DNA from: Slackia exigua ATCC 700122
Lineage (GTDB): Bacteria > Actinomycetota > Coriobacteriia > Coriobacteriales > Eggerthellaceae
DNA length: 64,000 bases
NCBI RefSeq assembly: GCF_000162875.1
Contig: NZ_GG700630.1
Location: 946,015 to 1,010,014 of the forward strand
Direction: 5' to 3'
The first letter of the stretch is position 1, and each line of letters starts with the position of its first letter. This document shows, one piece after another, positions 29,332 to 38,183 of the stretch. The position numbers and the translations under genes were made by a program. The notes under the pieces are model-generated. The model was given only the letters and a program-made list of their open reading frames with translations, did no database searches and was not told the origin of the DNA.

Positions 29332-30333
29332 CTATCCGCCGATCTGCGACATCGTGCGTTCGGTGCCGACGCGGTCGTGATGATCGTCGGGCTTCATGCC
29401 CAGCGCGTTCAGGAACACGCGCCGGATGTCGTCGTCGGTCCCTTCGCGCACGGCCGCGCGCATATCGAACTCCACGTCGCTGAACAGGCAGGGACGGATC
29501 TTGCCGTCGGCCGTCATGCGCAGGCGGTTGCACGTGCTGCAGAAATGCTTCGACAGCGGCGAGATGACGCCCACGGTGCCGAGCGCGCCCGGAAACTCAT
29601 AGTAACGCGCCGGGCCCCAGCCCGTAGGCGCATGGGCGCAGGCCGCAACCAGCTCTTCCACGCCTTCCTCGCGCGCGCGGGCGTTGATGAGCCCGATGAC
29701 CTCCTCGCTCGGAACCACGTCATCCCGGCCCCAGCCCGTGCCGTCCGACCCGGCGCTTTCCCCCACCGGCATGTATTCGATGAAGCGCATGTGCAGCGGG
29801 CGATCGAAGGACATCCGCGCGAAGCCGTACAGATCCTGATCCAGGCTGCGCACGACGACCGAATTGATCTTCACCGGATCGAGCCCTGCCGCAAGGGCCG
29901 CGTCGATCCCCTCGAGCACGTCTTCCACGTTGCCGCGCCTCGTGATCGTGCGGAATTGCACCGGGTCGAGCGTATCGAGCGAGATGTTCACGCGGGAAAG
30001 GCCCGCGCGCGCGAGATCGTCCGCCATGAGCGGCAGCAACGCGCCGTTCGTCGTGAGCGCGATGCTTTCGATGCCTTCGGTCTTCTTCATGGCCGCGATC
30101 AGGTCGACGACGCCCTTGCGAACCAAAGGCTCGCCGCCTGTCAAACGGACATGGGATATGCCCATGCCGGCCGCGACGCTTACGATGCGCTCGATTTCCT
30201 CGAGCCTCAAGATGGCGTCATGCCCCAGCGAGCACACGCCTTCTTCGGGCATGCAGTAGATGCACCGGAAATTGCATCGATCCGTCAGCGATATCCGCAG
30301 GTAATCGATGACTCTGCCATGAGAGTCGACCAT
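29332..30333 (-). CDS. moaA: GTP 3',8-cyclase MoaA (radical SAM)
   Basis: Radical SAM enzyme that cyclises GTP to start Moco synthesis. The radical SAM cluster is CNFRCIYC and the C-terminal second cluster is CSTCNRLRMTADGKIRPCLF; a SAM-binding TGGEPLVR is present. The C-terminal GG (SQIGG) matches the catalytic di-glycine tail of MoaA. I place the start at ATG 30333 (MVDSHGRVIDYLRIS), as in homologues, rather than TTG at 30345. The protein has 333 residues. It follows modC by 22 bp, so uptake and synthesis genes are co-transcribed. Confidence 0.96.
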   Translation of the reverse strand: MVDSHGRVIDYLRISLTDRCNFRCIYCMPEEGVCSLGHDAILRLEEIERIVSVAAGMGISHVRLTGGEPLVRKGVVDLIAAMKKTEGIESIALTTNGALLPLMADDLARAGLSRVNISLDTLDPVQFRTITRRGNVEDVLEGIDAALAAGLDPVKINSVVVRSLDQDLYGFARMSFDRPLHMRFIEYMPVGESAGSDGTGWGRDDVVPSEEVIGLINARAREEGVEELVAACAHAPTGWGPARYYEFPGALGTVGVISPLSKHFCSTCNRLRMTADGKIRPCLFSDVEFDMRAAVREGTDDDIRRVFLNALGMKPDDHHDRVGTERTMSQIGG

Positions 30334-30355
30334 ATGCGCCCCCAACCCGCCGCCA

Positions 30356-31459
30356 TCATCGCGTGACGACGTATACGAACTCTTCAGGTATTTCTATCAG
30401 CAGCTCGTCGCCCTTGCAAGGCACATCGGCCTCGCATGTCGCCAATTTGTCTACCTTCCACTGGAGATGGGTCTGGGCGAACCGCTCGCTCTCGTCCGCC
30501 GCACCTGATGAGATCGGTGCGCCGTCCAGGAACGAGACCATGACCGTACGTTCGAAACGCGAATCGCTCGCACGGTCCACGCGTACGCGGAAGACATTGC
30601 GCCCCTCGTGCCGCGCGCGTCGGATGCGGAATGCGCGGACACCGAAAAATCGCACGTCATCAGGTACGTTCTGCGCGCAGCGGACCGTCACGCCGAACGA
30701 GGGGAGGAACACTTCGTGATCGCCTGCCTTTTGCGCCTCGGTCGTGTTCTTGCACCCCGAAAGGCGAATGGTCGCAAGGGTCTGCGGGTCGCTCACGATA
30801 TCGCGCTTCGGAGCGATTTCGCGAATATGCCCTTCCTCTACCACCGCGATGCGGTCGCAGAAGCGGAACGCCTCGTCGATATCGTGGCTCACGTACAGGA
30901 TGCTTCCCTCGAAAGATTCGAAGAGAGCAAGAAGATCCTGCTCGAGCTCGCTTTTCAGATGCGCGTCGAGCGCGGAGAACGGCTCGTCGAGCATCAGGAT
31001 GCCCGGCTGCGCGGCGATCATGCGCGCGAGGGCCACACGCTGCTGCTGGCCGCCCGACAGGCGGTAAGGAAAACGCTTCTCGAGCCCCTCGAGCGAAAAC
31101 CGCCTGATCTGCCGCGCAACTGCGGCGGCGCGGTCGGCTTCGCCCGCGTCGCGGCCGATGCCCGCCGCGATGTTGTCGGCCACCGTCAAGTGCGGGAACA
31201 GCTGGAAGCTCTGGAAGAGCAGCGCCGTCTTGCGCTTCTGCGGCGACAGGTCGATCCCTGCCGCGGAATCGAAGTAGGTCGTGCCGTTCACTTCGATGAT
31301 GCCCTCGTCAGGCTCCTCGACGCCGGCGATGCAGCGCAGCGTCATGGACTTGCCGCAGCCGCTCGCGCCGAGGAATCCGAGCGTCTCCGACTCGACCTCG
31401 AAAGCGACCTCGAGGTCGAACGAAGCGAGCTTCTTGCGGATATCGATCCTAAGACTCAC
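30356..31459 (-). CDS. modC: Molybdate ABC transporter ATP-binding protein
   Basis: ATPase of molybdate (or tungstate) import. The 367-residue protein has Walker A GASGCGKSM, signature RLSGGQQQRVALARM, Walker B LMLDEPFSALD and H-loop VSHD. The Walker A serine is followed by methionine in place of the usual T, a small oddity. The C-terminal third (from about residue 220) takes the place of the TOBE/Mop-like domain but is divergent. The start is GTG at 31459 with AAAGGGGCGG before it, overlapping the modB end by 11 bp. Confidence 0.9.
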   Translation of the reverse strand: MSLRIDIRKKLASFDLEVAFEVESETLGFLGASGCGKSMTLRCIAGVEEPDEGIIEVNGTTYFDSAAGIDLSPQKRKTALLFQSFQLFPHLTVADNIAAGIGRDAGEADRAAAVARQIRRFSLEGLEKRFPYRLSGGQQQRVALARMIAAQPGILMLDEPFSALDAHLKSELEQDLLALFESFEGSILYVSHDIDEAFRFCDRIAVVEEGHIREIAPKRDIVSDPQTLATIRLSGCKNTTEAQKAGDHEVFLPSFGVTVRCAQNVPDDVRFFGVRAFRIRRARHEGRNVFRVRVDRASDSRFERTVMVSFLDGAPISSGAADESERFAQTHLQWKVDKLATCEADVPCKGDELLIEIPEEFVYVVTR

Positions 31460-32975
31460 GTCCCGCCCCTTTCCGACGGTACGTCTGCGTATGCGACGAA
31501 TAGACATTGATGAAGAGGATAACCAGGAACGATATCAGGATCACGACGATGACCCAGAAAATCGCGACGTCGTTTCTGCCCGCCATCCAGTCGTAGTAGA
31601 TCGCGATCGGGATGGTCTGCGTGATGCCGACGTAGTTGCCGGCGAAGAAGAGCGTCGCGCCGAACTCGCCCATCGCGCGCGCGAATGCGAGCACGGTTCC
31701 TGCCGCAATGGAGGGCCAGGCCAAAGGAAGCATAAGGCGCAGGAAGATCTTCCCCTCGCCCCATCCGAGCGTTCGGGCCGCGTCCAGCATGTCGCCGTCC
31801 AGGTTCTCGAACGCGCCGCGCGCGGTGCGATACATCAGGGGGAAACCGACGACGATGCACGCGATGACGGCGGCCGGCCAGGTGAAGACCAGATCGATGC
31901 CGTGCGCGATGAACCAGCGGCCCACTGCGGTCGACGTGCCGAAGAAGAGCATGAGCAGAAAGCCGCAGACCGTCGGCGGAAGCACCATGGGAATCGTGAA
32001 CACCGTGTCGAAGATGCCCTTGAAACGGTCGGATACGCGCAGCGTCGCCCATGCGGCGAGCAGGCCTAGGAAGAAGATCACGATGACGGCCACGCCGGTC
32101 GTCTTAAGGGAAACCCAGAGCGGCGACCAGTCCAGATCGGCAAGGAATTGCTTGAGCGCGGCGAAGCCTTCGGCCTTCTGGGTCACGGCCACGTCGTTCG
32201 CATCGGTCAGGAACCCCGATTCCGCATACACGGCACCGGCGCTGCCATCCTGGGACCCCTCGAGGGTGCACGTCGCGTAGAAGCGCCCCTCCTCGCCTTC
32301 CACGGCGAAGCGATACGTGTAGTCGCCTGCGGACACGGACTCGCTCGACGTGAAGTAGAAGCGTCGGTCCGCACCGGCGAGCGTGGGACCGCCTTTCGAT
32401 GCCGCGTCGTCGAGCGCACGCAGCGTGACGAGGAATTCTTCCTGGAATACCGGATCGTTCACGTCGATGCCTAGATCGGATGCGACGTTTGCGGGAATGT
32501 AGACGATCGCGGACGTATCGGTCACGATGACGGAGAACGCGTCGGAACCGGCCATCGCATAGCGATACCCGAGGTAACGCCCATCGATATCGCGGTTCGT
32601 CCCCTTGTTCTGCCGCGAGAACGACGCTATGCCTTCGCGTGCGACGCTCATCACCGCTGCATCGGCCTCGGCGGAAACCGTGACCTGGCTGTCCCGTTCG
32701 AGGTTGGCCGCCGACGGACTCAGAAGGGCGCCCGACGCATCGCGCGGGGCGGCGGCGTCCGATGCCGGCGCCGCGCTCGCGTCCTCGTCCGCATAGGCAT
32801 GCGTCGGCACGCAGAGAAAGCCTGCCGCGAGGACCGACGCAAGCACGATCAGGATGGAGACGAAAAGGGGCGTGAGGATGCGCGGCCGCCCTACGCCGCA
32901 TACGGCGTCGCGGCATGGCGAGGCCGCCGGGCATCGCTTCGGCCCGGCTTCGATCCCTCTCCGCATGCGCGTCAT
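31449..32975 (-). CDS. modB: Molybdate ABC transporter permease with large extracytoplasmic domain
   Basis: 508-residue permease, about twice the normal ModB length. After a cytoplasmic N-terminus and a membrane helix (about residues 33-60, LTPLFVSILIVLASVLAAGF) comes a domain of about 220 residues with no membrane segment (about 60-280), then a standard ModB core with five helices and the EAA loop LDAARTLGWGEGKIFLRLML. The core motif ARAMGEFGATLFFAGN is typical of ModB. The inserted domain is not recognised. ATG at 32975 with AAGGGGGT just upstream is preferred to longer starts. Confidence 0.88.
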   Translation of the reverse strand: MTRMRRGIEAGPKRCPAASPCRDAVCGVGRPRILTPLFVSILIVLASVLAAGFLCVPTHAYADEDASAAPASDAAAPRDASGALLSPSAANLERDSQVTVSAEADAAVMSVAREGIASFSRQNKGTNRDIDGRYLGYRYAMAGSDAFSVIVTDTSAIVYIPANVASDLGIDVNDPVFQEEFLVTLRALDDAASKGGPTLAGADRRFYFTSSESVSAGDYTYRFAVEGEEGRFYATCTLEGSQDGSAGAVYAESGFLTDANDVAVTQKAEGFAALKQFLADLDWSPLWVSLKTTGVAVIVIFFLGLLAAWATLRVSDRFKGIFDTVFTIPMVLPPTVCGFLLMLFFGTSTAVGRWFIAHGIDLVFTWPAAVIACIVVGFPLMYRTARGAFENLDGDMLDAARTLGWGEGKIFLRLMLPLAWPSIAAGTVLAFARAMGEFGATLFFAGNYVGITQTIPIAIYYDWMAGRNDVAIFWVIVVILISFLVILFINVYSSHTQTYRRKGAGRES

Positions 32976-33095
32976 AGTACCCCCTTGAGAATAATCGGCC
33001 TTCATCTTAACGGACATAAGGCCTTCCCTGCTTGAAAAGAACGATTCGACCCATATTCCGGAAGGCAGGCTGCGCGCGATATGCTCCCGCGCATG

Positions 33096-33129
33096 AAAAG
33101 AGCCCCGCTCCGCGAAGGAGGCAGGGCTC
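33096..33129 (-). terminator. Terminator/attenuator between modA and modB
   Basis: On the minus strand a hairpin GAGCCCTGC / GCGGGGCTC (33121-33129 with 33100-33108, one mismatch) is followed by TTTTC. It sits just after the modA stop codon. Such a signal would allow more binding protein than permease to be made from one promoter. Confidence 0.7.
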
Positions 33130-33162
33130 GATCGAATCGGCATGCGCCGGCCGCAGGGCAGC

Positions 33163-34080
33163 CTACGCGGCCGCCAGCTCGAAGCCGTACTTCTGGAAGA
33201 CGGCCTGAGCGTCCGGATCGGTCATGCAGAAGTTCAGGAAATCCTGCGCGACCTGCGCGTTGGCAGAGTCTGACGTCACAGCTCCCGGATAGACGATGGC
33301 CTTGTGCATATCGGCCGGAACGGTGTAGATGGCTTTGATCCCGTCATAACGGTAGATATCGGAGGAGTACACGAAACCGAGCTGCACGTTGCCCGAGCTC
33401 ACGTATTCAGCCACGTCGCCGACCTTCTGCGCACCGGCGTTCACCTTGTCGGCGACCGATGCGTCCCACTCGTAGGACACCGTGCCGTCATCCGCCTGAG
33501 AAGACGTTGCCAGGCCGGCGGAGACGAGGGACTGCAGCGCGTACTTGCCGGCCGGAACCGCATTGGGCTCGCCGATGGCGAAGGAATCAACGGCATCGGT
33601 TCCGAGGTCCGCCAAATCGGCGACCTTGAGGTCGCTGTTCGTGGCGGCGGCGAGGACCAGATCGTTATTGAACATGTTCAGGCGCGTGGACGCGTCGATG
33701 GAGCCGTTCTTGTCCGCCTTGTCCATGGAGCTCGTCGATGCTGCGATGAAGATATCGGCATGGGCCTGCGTCTGCCCGTCGGTGCCGGCGAGCTTGCTCA
33801 CGAGCGTGCCCGAAGCTTCGAACTGAGTATCCGCGAAGGAAACCTCAGGATGCGCCTTGGTATAGAGCTCCTGAACTTCCGGCAGGGCCTTCTGCAGAGA
33901 ATTGGCTGCGAAGACATGCAGCTCGACGGGATCGGCCTTCGCAGCCATGTCCGCCGCCGAACCCTCGTCTGACGAGGACATCTGATCGCCATCGTTCGAT
34001 GATGAACACCCGACAAGCACGAACGATGCGATGAGCGCGCCTGCGAACGCTCCTGCGAGCAACGCCTTCCATTTCTTCAT
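33163..34080 (-). CDS. modA: Molybdate-binding lipoprotein ModA
   Basis: Extracytoplasmic substrate-binding protein of the importer. The 305-residue precursor has a lipoprotein signal with lipobox LVGC (C25), then a serine- and aspartate-rich spacer, then a ModA domain: ELHVFAANSLQKALPEV, FEASGTLVSKL, ADIFIAAS, and the closing YTVPADMHKAIVYPGAV and FLNFCMTDPDAQAVFQKYGF. It starts at ATG 34080 after AAAGGGGT. It is the first gene of mod-moa, with its own promoter at 34139-34167. Confidence 0.94.
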   Translation of the reverse strand: MKKWKALLAGAFAGALIASFVLVGCSSSNDGDQMSSSDEGSAADMAAKADPVELHVFAANSLQKALPEVQELYTKAHPEVSFADTQFEASGTLVSKLAGTDGQTQAHADIFIAASTSSMDKADKNGSIDASTRLNMFNNDLVLAAATNSDLKVADLADLGTDAVDSFAIGEPNAVPAGKYALQSLVSAGLATSSQADDGTVSYEWDASVADKVNAGAQKVGDVAEYVSSGNVQLGFVYSSDIYRYDGIKAIYTVPADMHKAIVYPGAVTSDSANAQVAQDFLNFCMTDPDAQAVFQKYGFELAAA

Positions 34081-34138
34081 GGCATACCCCTTTGCTTCCC
34101 TTCTTGCATGGAACGGCCATATCGGCCGCGTGACGGTA

Positions 34139-34167
34139 ATAATATTCTCATGCATGCATATTATCAA
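34139..34167 (-). promoter_or_regulatory. modA promoter with ModE-type operator
   Basis: On the minus strand TTGATA (34162-34167), a 17-bp spacer and TATTAT (34139-34144) form a near-consensus sigma-70-type promoter. An inverted repeat ATAATA (34139-34144) and TATTAT (34159-34164) covers the -10 and reaches the -35, so a protein bound here would block RNA polymerase. The AT-rich half-sites resemble ModE operators. The region lies between divergent modA and modE; a further GAATATTC palindrome follows at 34172-34179. Confidence 0.65.
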
Positions 34168-34360
34168 TCAAGAATATTCTTCTGGCTTCACAGGCGGACA
34201 TACGGACGTGCCCGCGTCCCGTATTCCAGACAGCCGTGCGGTCGCGCTCTCGTCCGACACGGCCGACGCCGCATGCTCTATACTTATCCATTATTGGAGA
34301 ATACCGGTTCAGCGTCCGCGCGACGACCTGATGCGCACGGTCGCAAAGGAGGGCCTTTCC

Positions 34361-34702
34361 ATGAACGAACTTTCGAATCTCAAGCCGGTCATCAGGCTCA
34401 GCATCGGCACCGAAGCCGAACCGCTGGCATTCGGCCAGGGCGTCGCCGCCCTCTGTCGCGGCGTCAGGGAATCCGGCTCGCTCAATAAAGCCGCCAAATC
34501 GATGGGCATGGCATACAGCAAGGCGTGGCGCATCATGAAATCAGCCGAAACGAACCTCGGCTTCGACCTGCTTTTCCGTGCCGGAGCCCATGGCTCGACG
34601 CTCACGCGCGAAGGCGAGAACCTCCTCGCGGCCTATGACGGCCTGCTCGAGCAGACCCGAGATTTCGCACGGAAGGCCCTGGAAGAAACCGTTCGGGACT
34701 AG
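34361..34702 (+). CDS. modE: ModE-type DNA-binding regulator without molybdate-binding domain
   Basis: 113-residue LysR-like winged helix protein of the ModE N-terminal family: ESGSLNKAAKSMGMAYSKAW is the recognition region and LFRAGAHGSTLTREGE the wing. The C-terminal molybdate-binding (Mop/TOBE) domains of classical ModE are missing, so it should sense molybdate by another route, or not at all. AAAGGAGG lies 8 bp before the ATG at 34361. TATACT at 34279-34284 may be its -10. It diverges from modA across the operator region. Confidence 0.88.
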   Translation: MNELSNLKPVIRLSIGTEAEPLAFGQGVAALCRGVRESGSLNKAAKSMGMAYSKAWRIMKSAETNLGFDLLFRAGAHGSTLTREGENLLAAYDGLLEQTRDFARKALEETVRD

Positions 34703-34777
34703 CTCCGATCGCAAGGCCGGATCTCGGCTTCCAGCCTTGCGGATTCCGATCTCCATACCGAGCCTTGGCCTCCGGCC

Positions 34778-35962
34778 CTAGCCCCTGTCCCCATCGCCCA
34801 AGATGGACGATTCGATATGCGCGAGCTCGTCCGGCGTGTTCACATTGATGAAGCAGCCGCCGTCCGGCGCGGCCGCACGCGTTTCCTCGCGGCTGTAGAA
34901 CCGCGCGTCGAGACGGTCGAACACATCCACCATGCGCACGCTTCCATGCTCGACGATCTCGCGCGTCGCATCGAGGCATGCATCCTTTCGATAGACGGCA
35001 TGGAACGGCTCGAGCCCGAAACGCGTCACGGGAACCACCGCATCCTTGCGTTCGGCGTGAAGCGTCGCCGCCTCGGCGATGATGAGCGACGGCGATGCGT
35101 AGACCATGTCGCACGCTACCAAGGCGACGAGCGGCGTTCGCGCCGCAGCGATAGCCGTGCAGAATCCGCGCAGCGCACCGCGTTCCTTATAGACGTCGCT
35201 CGCGAGACGGAGCGGCCGTCCGAAATCGATATCATGCAGGAACGCGAGCCGGTCGGGTTCATTCGTCGTCACGACGATCTCGTCCGCAGCAGGCGCGATG
35301 CGATGGAGGATGCGCGTGATCATGGGTTCGCCCAAAAAGCCCACGAGCGCCTTGCTCTGCCCCATGCGGCGCGATTCGCCGCCCGCCTGCACCACCACGG
35401 TGAGCTTCGGACGGGCATACACGTTCTCGAGGTACGTCGCGATGGCGTCGATATCTTCGAACCCGAACGACGGAATGCCGTGCGCCGCCGAGACCGCCGA
35501 GACGTCAGGCATGTCGGTGACGACGGCTTGGGGCGCGACGCCGCCGATCGTTGCATCGATGCAGAACTCGCGGGCCGCCGCGACGTCCCGATCGCTCGCG
35601 GCGCGGAACAGCTCGATGACGTCCAGGCCGCTCTTGCGGTAGCCCTCCACGATGATCAGATCGTGATCGGGCATGCACCTGACGATCTCGGAGCATTCGA
35701 GATCGCGATCGAGGCTGGTCACGCGTGCGATCTTACCTGAGGACACGATGACGGAGTCCACGGATCCGGCGGCACGGTGCCGAAACGAATCCTTGCCGGG
35801 GATGTCGATGTCGAAATCGGGGTGCCCATGATGCTTGATCGTGCCGATGTTCAGCCCGCGCGAGACGAGTTCGGCGATGACCTTCTCGAGCAGCGTCGTC
35901 TTGCCTGAATTATGCCGTCCGACGAACGAAACCGCCGGTGACGGCCGATGCAGCTCCCGCAT
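34778..35962 (-). CDS. MobB-MobA fusion, Moco guanylyltransferase
   Basis: 394 residues combining two Moco proteins. Residues 1-170 are MobB, a GTPase-like partner with Walker A GRHNSGKTT (15-23), TIKHHGH and a DLIIVEGYRKSG segment. Residues from about 186 are MobA, which attaches GMP to Moco to make the guanine dinucleotide form: VVQAGGESRRMGQSKALV, ACDMVYASPSL and FINVNTPDE. It supplies the bis-MGD cofactor used by the DMSO-reductase-family enzyme at 25860. The start at 35962 has AAAGGGGGA upstream. Confidence 0.93.
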   Translation of the reverse strand: MRELHRPSPAVSFVGRHNSGKTTLLEKVIAELVSRGLNIGTIKHHGHPDFDIDIPGKDSFRHRAAGSVDSVIVSSGKIARVTSLDRDLECSEIVRCMPDHDLIIVEGYRKSGLDVIELFRAASDRDVAAAREFCIDATIGGVAPQAVVTDMPDVSAVSAAHGIPSFGFEDIDAIATYLENVYARPKLTVVVQAGGESRRMGQSKALVGFLGEPMITRILHRIAPAADEIVVTTNEPDRLAFLHDIDFGRPLRLASDVYKERGALRGFCTAIAAARTPLVALVACDMVYASPSLIIAEAATLHAERKDAVVPVTRFGLEPFHAVYRKDACLDATREIVEHGSVRMVDVFDRLDARFYSREETRAAAPDGGCFINVNTPDELAHIESSILGDGDRG

Positions 35963-36087
35963 GAATCCCCCTTTGGATATGCCGAACGCAGCGCGCATCC
36001 GAATGCGTCGACGCGACGCGGGCGCTGGATGCCACGCATGCAGGGAATCGCATCATACTCGAAGAATCCGTGCCTGCGAAGCGCGGC

Positions 36088-36420
36088 CTACGAAGCAGGG
36101 GGCTCCATGCGTGCGCCATCGACGGGTGCGCCGTCCTCCGATGCGAGGATGTCGAGCGCGCGCGCGTATCCGCCCGTCCCGTAGTTCAGCGCCTTGGACA
36201 CGCGGGCGATGGTCGTGGCCGATGCCCCCGTCTCCTGAGCGATGGTGGTGTAAGGGCGCCCGTCCGCGAGCAGGCGCGCGACGGAAAGGCGCTGGGAGGT
36301 TTCCTTGATTTCCCTGATGGTCAGCAAATCTTCCAGAAGCGCGTAGACCTGGTCCGGATCATCAAGCGTGACAAGGACCTTGAGCAGGGATTCAACCTCG
36401 GGGGTGCGCAAATCGCTCAT
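36088..36420 (-). CDS. TrpR/YerC-family small DNA-binding protein
   Basis: 110-residue protein of the YerC/YecD group of TrpR-like helix-turn-helix proteins. The core has LLTIREIKETSQRLSVARLL and YTTIAQETGASATTIARVSK, the latter the recognition helix. ATG at 36420 with AAGGACG before it is preferred over an upstream in-frame ATG. The last 20 residues are variable. Its targets are unknown; being a TrpR relative does not prove a link to trpB. Confidence 0.88.
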   Translation of the reverse strand: MSDLRTPEVESLLKVLVTLDDPDQVYALLEDLLTIREIKETSQRLSVARLLADGRPYTTIAQETGASATTIARVSKALNYGTGGYARALDILASEDGAPVDGARMEPPAS

Positions 36421-36504
36421 CTTCGTCCTTCGCATGCGTCGAATGGATGTCGATGCGCTATTGTACTCCACTTCGCTAAAGCGCGAAAGCGCCGGTGCGA
36501 AACG

Positions 36505-36705
36505 CTACAGTTTCCCACCGCCCATCGCCGCGATGGCGATCGTGGGAATGCCGAGCGCAAGCACGAGGATCACGCACACGACGATCGTGAAGATCTTCCT
36601 GGTACGTTCGGCGGCTTCCTTCTTGGCCTGCGCCGCCTCGGCGCGCCGCTGGGCGGCCTCCACCTTGGCCGCGCGCTGCTTTGCCGTGAGTTTCTGGTTT
36701 GACAC
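36505..36705 (-). CDS. Small single-pass membrane protein
   Basis: 66-residue protein: a strongly charged helix rich in K, R, A and E (residues 1-37, with repeats like AAQRRAEAAQAKKEAAE) followed by one membrane segment (about 38-60) and a short GGGKL tail. GTG at 36705 follows the amidohydrolase stop by 2 bp, with AAGGG upstream, so the two genes are co-transcribed. I do not recognise the family. The coiled-coil plus anchor design suggests a membrane-linked scaffold, but that is only a description. Confidence 0.65.
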   Translation of the reverse strand: MSNQKLTAKQRAAKVEAAQRRAEAAQAKKEAAERTRKIFTIVVCVILVLALGIPTIAIAAMGGGKL

Positions 36706-36707
36706 GA

Positions 36708-38090
36708 TTAACCCTTCAGCCTCGTACGAATCTTCGCGCATCGACGCGCCGCGTCGATGACGTTGGCGCCGCCTGCCCACCGTTTCCTCAGGTCGAACAG
36801 CGGCATGCCGCCGACCATCGTATAGATGACGTCGGATGCCGACGCGCCGGTGACCACTGCCGTGACCGGATCGACGAGCGGCGTCTGACGGGACGCGGAA
36901 AGGTCCACGACGATCAGGTCGGCGCGCTTTCCCTCGTCAAGACTGCCGATCTCGTCTTCCATGCGGAGCGCGCGCGCACCGCCGATCGTGGCGAGTTCGA
37001 GCATCGTTTGGGCGCTCAGGAAGCTTTCGCGATCGACCGCGCGATGGATGAGCATGCCCAAGCGCATCTCGATGAACATATCGGCCGTGTCGGTGGCTGC
37101 AGGCGAATCGGTGCCGAGCCCGACGCGCAGGCCGGAGCTCAGGAAGTCCTGCAGCGGCGCAAGGCCCATGCCCAGCTGGGCGTTGCAGCGCGTGCTGACG
37201 GCGACCGCCACGTCGTACTGCTTGAGCTTCTTGACGTCGTCCTCGTCCACATGCACGCAGTGGACGGCCAAAACGTTGGTCGGGCTGGAGAAGGCATCCC
37301 AGTTCAGTGCGTAGTTCACCGGCGTCACGCCTGTCGGAAGCCAGGTCGGGCGATCGGTCAGCGTGTCTTCGCCGCGCGTGATGCCGCGCACGGAAAGCGG
37401 CGTGGAACCGTACTTGATGTACTTGTATTCCTCGTAGCTGCCGGCGATATGCATGGCGATGGGCAGGTTCTCCCGAGCGGCGAGCTCGTTCACCTTGCGG
37501 AAGAGCGTCGGATGGCAGGCATGGAGCGCCTTGGGGGCGATGCCGACGGCGATGCGGTCGGCATCGACGCCGCCCCTCCAACGATTCACGTCGGCAAGGG
37601 CTTCGTCCAAAGCGATGTCCACCGCGTTCTTGTCGGTGGCGCCGACGCTGCGATAAACGTGCGCGCGCAGGCCCAGGTCGTGCAGCGCTTCGCATGACGC
37701 GCCGGAGCTCGTGAACTCGGCGAGCGTGGTGACGCCTCCGGCGATCATCTCGAGGCAGCCGAGGTATGCGGAATCGTAGCGCTCGTCGCGCGTCATCTGG
37801 TCGGCCTTCTTATGCTCGATGGCGAGCCACTCGGCGTACGGGACGTCGTGCACGATTCCGCGCAGCGCCGTGTATTCGAGATGGGTGTGGAGGTCGACGA
37901 GGCCGGGCATGATGACCGCCTGACCGAAATCGCGCACTTCTTCGGATGGATGGCGGCTTTTCAGCCGCTGGGCACTGCCGATTTCGACAATGCGGCCGTC
38001 CACGACGAGAACGGCGCCATCTTCGATGGGCTCCGCCGTGACCGGGATGATGTGTTGGGCGCAGAGTAACATGTGGATATGATAGCGCAT
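36708..38090 (-). CDS. Amidohydrolase-superfamily deaminase (TrzA/SsnA type)
   Basis: 460-residue metal-dependent hydrolase. Metal ligands are visible in DLHTHLEYT (HxH), AMHIAGSYEE, CVHVDED and GTDSPAATDT, the normal order for a chlorohydrolase/deaminase. The substrate is unknown. It diverges from ubiE/menG, and an aminofutalosine deaminase of the MqnX type in menaquinone synthesis would fit both family and place. No good ribosome site is seen; ATG 38090 is one choice and ATG 38072 (MLLCAQHIIPV) the other, possibly leaderless. Confidence 0.8.
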   Translation of the reverse strand: MRYHIHMLLCAQHIIPVTAEPIEDGAVLVVDGRIVEIGSAQRLKSRHPSEEVRDFGQAVIMPGLVDLHTHLEYTALRGIVHDVPYAEWLAIEHKKADQMTRDERYDSAYLGCLEMIAGGVTTLAEFTSSGASCEALHDLGLRAHVYRSVGATDKNAVDIALDEALADVNRWRGGVDADRIAVGIAPKALHACHPTLFRKVNELAARENLPIAMHIAGSYEEYKYIKYGSTPLSVRGITRGEDTLTDRPTWLPTGVTPVNYALNWDAFSSPTNVLAVHCVHVDEDDVKKLKQYDVAVAVSTRCNAQLGMGLAPLQDFLSSGLRVGLGTDSPAATDTADMFIEMRLGMLIHRAVDRESFLSAQTMLELATIGGARALRMEDEIGSLDEGKRADLIVVDLSASRQTPLVDPVTAVVTGASASDVIYTMVGGMPLFDLRKRWAGGANVIDAARRCAKIRTRLKG

Positions 38091-38183
38091 CAGGACATGG
38101 GCTATACTTTGCGGCTGGGCCAATGGCTCCCATCCGAGCATCTTTTTTCGCCCTCGAAACAATCCCGATGAACAGGCACGCGC

